A DNA stretch of 27,198 bases from Deltaproteobacteria bacterium (GTDB lineage: Bacteria; SAR324; NAC60-12). Made by a program: the position numbers and the translations under genes. The notes beneath the pieces are model-generated. The model had not been told where the DNA came from. It worked only from the letters and a program-made list of their open reading frames with translations, and made no database searches. Positions 22,832 to 27,198 of the stretch are shown here, piece by piece (the first letter of the stretch is position 1; each line of letters starts with the position of its first letter). Location: assembly GCA_002716165.1 (NCBI GenBank), contig PAZT01000046.1, forward strand, positions 1 through 27,198. Reading direction: 5' to 3'.

Positions 22832-25780
22832 TCACTCGTTAAGATAATCATCATAAGAAAGTTTGCTTGTGATAGATCGATGCTGTTCAGTAGCAAGTTT
22901 TTTCCAAAGTTTATCTTCGTGATCTTGCATCTCCATTAATTCAGCGTAAATATTAAGTGCTTTATTTTCATCTCCATTAATGGCATTTATTTTTCCAGTT
23001 TGATAGCGCGCCCAAAAAACCTGCTCCATTATTTCCTCATTTTCTGTTTTTTGATATGTTCTGATTGCTTGTTTGTAGCTTTCTAGCGCTACATCATAGT
23101 TTTGAGCCTTGTAGTGCATTTCAGGACCAAGGAAATGGCTTTTGACAATGTATTCGGGAGTATCCTGATGATCTATAGGATGGTTATAACTTGCTATCGC
23201 CTTTATGAAAGCTTCTCCAGCATCTAAAAATTCTCCTGTTTCTTCATGCATCTCGCCTAGCTCAAAAAACAGTTCTGGGACTATTTCTGCTTTGAGGGGG
23301 TTCCTTTTCTGGTTATATTTCTGAAGTGTCTGCCTATAAACGAGTAAGGCTAATGAATAAGATTTTTGCTGCCTGTAGATTCTTGCTAGAAGTTGTCTTG
23401 CTTCTGCATCATAGGGACTTTCAGGATATTTCTGGAGAAATTTTGCTAATGTGTCACGTGCATCACCCAGTCTATTACTAAGCTGAAGTGTAATTGCTTT
23501 TTCCATTTGTACCAGTTCTCCGACCGTTCCTTCGGAACGTGTTTCCAGAAAACTTAGAATATCTAATGCCTCTTCATAAAAGCTAAGATTTCGATGTGCG
23601 GCTGCGGTTTGAAAAAGGGTTGTATCAAAGCGAAAATTGAAAAGGTATTTAGCCTTATAGTCATTGTATATACTTACCAGTTCAAAATTATTACCTTTAC
23701 GAAAGTGACTGTCGATAAGTCCTTTTAAATTTTCGTCAATGTTTTCCTGAATAAGTTTTCTCTTTACATAAATATTTTGGGGGTATTTCCGCATAAATTC
23801 TTCAAGTGATGAAATCGCATTTGTAAAGAATCCGTACTGAGTTAGTGTGAGACCCTTGCGAAGCAAAGCTTCTTCTGCCTGTGGTGTTTCAGGATAAAGA
23901 TTTGGAATTTCTTCATAAACCTTGATTGCTTCCAAGTATTCATCTGAATAGGGTCTTTTTGCCAATATATTTGCTATTCTGAGTTTACCCACTAGTGCGA
24001 TTTCGCGGGAATAACTCTTTATTGCATTCTGGTATGCTTGTATTGCTTCATCTTCCTTTCCTTCATCTCGCAGAAAATCTCCCAAACGGATTGCTACGAG
24101 TTTTGAGAAATCTGCATTTGGGAATTTTCGTAGTAGTCTCTTGAATATTTCTCTAGCAGTGACATATTCAGCATTTTCATAATATGTTTCTCCCATATGA
24201 AACATAAGCGTGGGATCATTACTTGGATATAGTTTGTCTGAGCTCCTAGCAACATCAAAAAATTCCTTAGCAGTTATGTAACGTTTGAGACGGTAAAAAG
24301 CCTGTGCCATTTTGTAATGAGTAATGGCATAATACTTTGGTTTGGGGGCTGAGCGAAGGTATTCCTGAAAATCAATAACAGCTGTTTCCCATTGTCGCTG
24401 ATCAATTCTGCTCATTCCTTTCCAAAAACTTGCTTCCATTGCCTCCATTGAATTAGAGTAGCTTTGCTGAAGGATATTGAAGTAAACATCTGCCTCATGG
24501 TGAAATTCCATTTTCTGATAGGCACGCCCTATCCGGAAATTGGCATGGGGTATCAGAGAAGCCGGTTCAAATTTATATCCATTATTTGTAGCATTTTTCT
24601 CTTCATCCTTGATGATGCGTATTGCAGTTTTGTATGCTTCAATTGCTTGATGATAGTTGTCTCCTATCCTGCGTTCTAGCATTGTGTAGATTGTATCTCC
24701 AATGCGGACCAACGCCTTTGCTGCTTGTGGATGAAGGGGATCTTCAAATTCTTCCCCAGCATTTTCCTTACCAATAGCGTATGCCTTTCGGAAATGTCCA
24801 ACAGCTTTGTCATAAAGTCTTTTACGAAATGCAGACTCTCCAAGCTTGTATTCAGGAATAATTTTTGATGCTCTTTTGCGACGAGCTTTTTTTTCTTCTT
24901 CTATTTTTGATAATTCCTCTGCACTTAATTTTTCTCCCTCCCGTACTTCTTCAACCATATTTTCTTTGATTGGACTCCCCTGAATGTCTAGCAACCAGCG
25001 TGTTGGAGCAGAAATATAATGTCTTTCCACCTTGATGTCTTTAATTTTAAGAATTAGCTGAATAAAAGTTTGATTTAACTCAGTTTTTATGGACAAGAGG
25101 TTAATTCTTTTATCCTTAAATTTAATTTTATTTAACTCTTTTCTAGGGAGTGTGTTTGGCAAGCGAATAGTAAGCTGTGTCTGGCGGCTATCTTCCAGCA
25201 GGAAAATCCTAGGAGGACCCTTATCTTCTCTAACAAGGGTTGATCTAGTAATGTTATCCAGTTTTGAAAAATCTAAAACAAGGCGTGTGAAGCTTTTATT
25301 TGTGGAATCAAATTCGAGAGAGGACAACTGATAGACAGCATCTTCGGGAGGATCTGGTAGAGGCTGAATCTCAAATGCTGGACGAAAATCAATTTGTAAT
25401 CCGGGTTTCTTAGTTAAAGCACTTACTGAATAGGTTAGGTTTTTTTGCTGCAGTTTAAACTGCGCCCATATTTCTCCATCAAACTCTGAAAAACGAATTC
25501 CAGAAATCTGCTGGTCGTTGAAAAGGCGCTCCATGCGTCCGTCTGCAAAGCTAGTGCGAGCATTTTTGAACTTGACAACAAGGGTCTGAGATGCAAGGTT
25601 TTCTGTGATCTGATAATCTGGCTTAATACTTGTAACGAGTATTACTCCTATCTGTTTACCACGTCTAAGCAGTTCAATGTCTTTTATAATGACAGTTTCC
25701 GAATAAGCATTTGATGGAACAAAGGCAACAATCAAGAAGCTGACTATCAAAAGAGTAGCATATTTCCGGAAAAACCTCAT
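22832..25780 (-). CDS. Large periplasmic TPR protein with N-terminal beta domains
   Basis: 982 residues. A Sec signal peptide (charged MRFFRKY, hydrophobic 8-20, cleavage near AYS27) sends it to the periplasm. Residues about 28-275 look like two similar beta-rich, AMIN-like units (TLVVKFKNAR / RLVLDFSKLDN; SGIRFSEFDGEIWAQFKL / LLSIKTELNQTFIQLILKI). A Lys/Glu-rich linker (about 285-308) leads into many tetratricopeptide repeats (about 315-960), including the AYRKLGRYITAKEFF and YPNSPYDAEARQLLA styles of BamD/YbgF-type TPRs. AMIN domains can target peptidoglycan; that is only a possibility here. The gene follows rpoD after 95 bases on the same strand. It is probably a scaffold for an envelope complex. 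Confidence 0.78.
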   Translation of the reverse strand: MRFFRKYATLLIVSFLIVAFVPSNAYSETVIIKDIELLRRGKQIGVILVTSIKPDYQITENLASQTLVVKFKNARTSFADGRMERLFNDQQISGIRFSEFDGEIWAQFKLQQKNLTYSVSALTKKPGLQIDFRPAFEIQPLPDPPEDAVYQLSSLEFDSTNKSFTRLVLDFSKLDNITRSTLVREDKGPPRIFLLEDSRQTQLTIRLPNTLPRKELNKIKFKDKRINLLSIKTELNQTFIQLILKIKDIKVERHYISAPTRWLLDIQGSPIKENMVEEVREGEKLSAEELSKIEEEKKARRKRASKIIPEYKLGESAFRKRLYDKAVGHFRKAYAIGKENAGEEFEDPLHPQAAKALVRIGDTIYTMLERRIGDNYHQAIEAYKTAIRIIKDEEKNATNNGYKFEPASLIPHANFRIGRAYQKMEFHHEADVYFNILQQSYSNSMEAMEASFWKGMSRIDQRQWETAVIDFQEYLRSAPKPKYYAITHYKMAQAFYRLKRYITAKEFFDVARSSDKLYPSNDPTLMFHMGETYYENAEYVTAREIFKRLLRKFPNADFSKLVAIRLGDFLRDEGKEDEAIQAYQNAIKSYSREIALVGKLRIANILAKRPYSDEYLEAIKVYEEIPNLYPETPQAEEALLRKGLTLTQYGFFTNAISSLEEFMRKYPQNIYVKRKLIQENIDENLKGLIDSHFRKGNNFELVSIYNDYKAKYLFNFRFDTTLFQTAAAHRNLSFYEEALDILSFLETRSEGTVGELVQMEKAITLQLSNRLGDARDTLAKFLQKYPESPYDAEARQLLARIYRQQKSYSLALLVYRQTLQKYNQKRNPLKAEIVPELFFELGEMHEETGEFLDAGEAFIKAIASYNHPIDHQDTPEYIVKSHFLGPEMHYKAQNYDVALESYKQAIRTYQKTENEEIMEQVFWARYQTGKINAINGDENKALNIYAELMEMQDHEDKLWKKLATEQHRSITSKLSYDDYLNE

Positions 25781-25875
25781 ACAGAAGAGAATAGGTTTAT
25801 AACGGTATTATTCAGGTATTAAGAAGCAATTGGTTTAAATGTTGTCAGCACAATCTTTTCCTAGACCTGAGTTGT

Positions 25876-27198
25876 TCATTCGTAAAATGATTTAAGTAAT
25901 TTAGACCGACTCGGATGACGCAGTTTGCGCAGTGCTTTGGCTTCAATTTGCCTAATTCGTTCACGTGTTACATCAAAATCCTGTCCTACTTCTTCCAGTG
26001 TGTGATCCTTACTAGAATCTATACCGAAGCGCATTCGCAGTACATTTTCTTCACGCTTGGTTAAGGTTTGCAGGGCGTCGCGGGTGCGTTCACTCATATT
26101 AGAAGAAACTGTTGCTTCACCAGGATCACTTACCTGTTCATCTGCTATAAAATCCTTTAATTGTGAATCTTCATCATCTCCAATTGGTGTGTCAAGTGAA
26201 ATAGGCTCTTTTGCAATCTTAAGCACTTTACGAACTTTGTAAAGAGGCATGCCGAGATCTTCCGAAAGCTCATCTGCTGTGGGTTCTCTTCCCAGTTCCT
26301 GAACTTTGGCGCGTGAAATTCTCGAAAGCTTATTAATTGTCTCGATCATGTGAACAGGAATCCTAATAGTTCTTGCTTGGTCTGCTATGGCTCGCGTAAT
26401 GGACTGGCGAATCCACCAAGTAGCATATGTAGAAAACTTGTAGCCACGACGATATTCGAATTTGTCAACTGCCTTCATGAGCCCGATATTTCCCTCCTGA
26501 ATAAGATCAAGGAATTGCAGTCCGCGGTTTGTATACTTTTTAGCTATACTGATTACTAACCTTAAATTTGCTTCAACAAGCTGACTTTTGGCGAACTTAA
26601 CTCTATGCTCAACTTTTCGAAGATTTTTAACTTCTTTGGAGAATTCTTCCAGTGTTAGTTCAGTCTGTTCTATCATAACACCTATACGCTTACGGCATAA
26701 TTCTATCTTTTCAAAATAGCGGTTTGCGATGCTTAAGGTATGTCCTGATTTTTTCCTAATATCCCAAGAAGCCTTTTCTTTGTCCTTCTTTTTTTTCCCA
26801 TTACGTAAGACCTTAAATAATTCATCCATCTCATCGGATGGCATTTTTAATCTTTTGATGTTACTTTTCATCTTTCTGAAAGAATGATCAATTTTATCCT
26901 TGTGCATAAACATCTCCTCACACATTAATTCAATTTGTCTGGAATTAAAGTTTATGCTCCGAATAGTATCCTTGTAAACTTTCTTATGTTTCTCTAACCG
27001 CTTTAATTCAGCAGGCTTAAGTTTTCGGATTGATTCATTTTCAAGGATTTTCTTAACTGAAGTGTAATTCTTCCATACCTTATCAAGTTGCTCAATAACT
27101 TGTTTTGTGGCTTTATCTTCATCCTCAATGACATTGTCGTCTTCATCAAGTCCTGATACAACATGGCGGGCTTTAATTTTCTGGTTTTTGAGCTGCCT
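25876..27198 (-). CDS. rpoD: RNA polymerase primary sigma factor RpoD (5' end beyond window)
   Basis: The frame is open to the right window edge, giving 440 visible residues; an internal Met at 26925 is not the true start because the upstream frame continues with sigma-like charged helical sequence (EQLDKVWKNYTSVKKIL). Region 2 is intact: LVEANLRLVISIAKKYTNRGLQFLDLIQEG, trimmed to its landmarks NLRLV and LDLIQEGN, then FSTYATWWIRQ with the -10-binding aromatic residues. Region 3 (RIPVHMIETINKL) and region 4 (TKREENVLRMRFGID, then the DVTRERIRQIEAKALRKLR helix-turn-helix for the -35) follow. It directs housekeeping transcription, which fits the TTGACA/TATAAT-like promoters noted in this window. 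Confidence 0.96.
   Translation of the reverse strand, partial: RQLKNQKIKARHVVSGLDEDDNVIEDEDKATKQVIEQLDKVWKNYTSVKKILENESIRKLKPAELKRLEKHKKVYKDTIRSINFNSRQIELMCEEMFMHKDKIDHSFRKMKSNIKRLKMPSDEMDELFKVLRNGKKKKDKEKASWDIRKKSGHTLSIANRYFEKIELCRKRIGVMIEQTELTLEEFSKEVKNLRKVEHRVKFAKSQLVEANLRLVISIAKKYTNRGLQFLDLIQEGNIGLMKAVDKFEYRRGYKFSTYATWWIRQSITRAIADQARTIRIPVHMIETINKLSRISRAKVQELGREPTADELSEDLGMPLYKVRKVLKIAKEPISLDTPIGDDEDSQLKDFIADEQVSDPGEATVSSNMSERTRDALQTLTKREENVLRMRFGIDSSKDHTLEEVGQDFDVTRERIRQIEAKALRKLRHPSRSKLLKSFYE

Noticed and set aside
26923..26925. Internal ATG as the start of rpoD
   Set aside because: The frame stays open upstream to the window edge with sigma-like helical, charged sequence and no stop, so the true start is outside the window.

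Overview
This is an AT-rich stretch of chromosome from a Gram-negative bacterium. It carries an LpxA lipid A acyltransferase, a putative outer-membrane beta-barrel protein, a Tat-exported periplasmic binding protein, ApaG, and a housekeeping sigma factor. Together they suggest an uncultured, probably marine, proteobacterium-like lineage. SAR324-like is only a guess, because no rRNA or tRNA gene is present to place it. No CRISPR array, insertion sequence or prophage was seen.

Left part (1-7000, all minus strand): a carbohydrate uptake and catabolism locus. In transcription order it holds a COG3618-type amidohydrolase (lactonase-like), a RbsD/FucU sugar mutarotase, an SDR dehydrogenase, an FGGY sugar kinase, a BtpA/SgcQ protein, a broken M29 aminopeptidase, and the start of a Tat-dependent ABC sugar-binding protein that runs off the window. 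Mutarotase, SDR and lactonase match the logic of oxidative L-fucose-type catabolism (sugar to lactone to sugar acid). A related palindrome lies upstream of both the amidohydrolase and the binding-protein gene, which suggests one shared regulator.

Middle-left (7000-13600): a minus-strand rlmN / TVP38-family membrane protein / small membrane protein cluster diverges from a three-gene plus-strand operon. That operon encodes a zinc-ribbon-fused MotA/TolQ/ExbB-like channel protein, an ExbD-like protein lacking the usual membrane aspartate, and an 895-residue TPR protein. It is one of the two best candidates for an undescribed system.

Middle (13680-15130): decayed remnants of a LivG-LivF branched-chain amino-acid ABC ATPase pair, with in-frame stops, two homopolymer frameshifts and loss of the LivG Walker A region. 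Next comes pheS (minus), without pheT beside it but followed 2 bases later by a 57-residue membrane protein.

Right part (16600-27198): lpxA with an unrecognised coiled-coil gene downstream (minus); a putative beta-barrel gene and an Smr-domain gene (plus); apaG (minus) divergent from obgE (plus). Then comes an AT-rich island with an odd gene: an integrase-type arm DNA-binding domain joined to two membrane helices, with no recombinase catalytic domain, preceded by repeated GGGGTA motifs and a perfect 12-bp palindrome. The window ends with a 982-residue periplasmic TPR protein and the 3' part of rpoD (minus).

Genuine genes here end with TGA as well as TAA (pheS, obgE, the SDR gene), so the in-frame stops in the broken genes look like ordinary nonsense mutations, not an altered genetic code.
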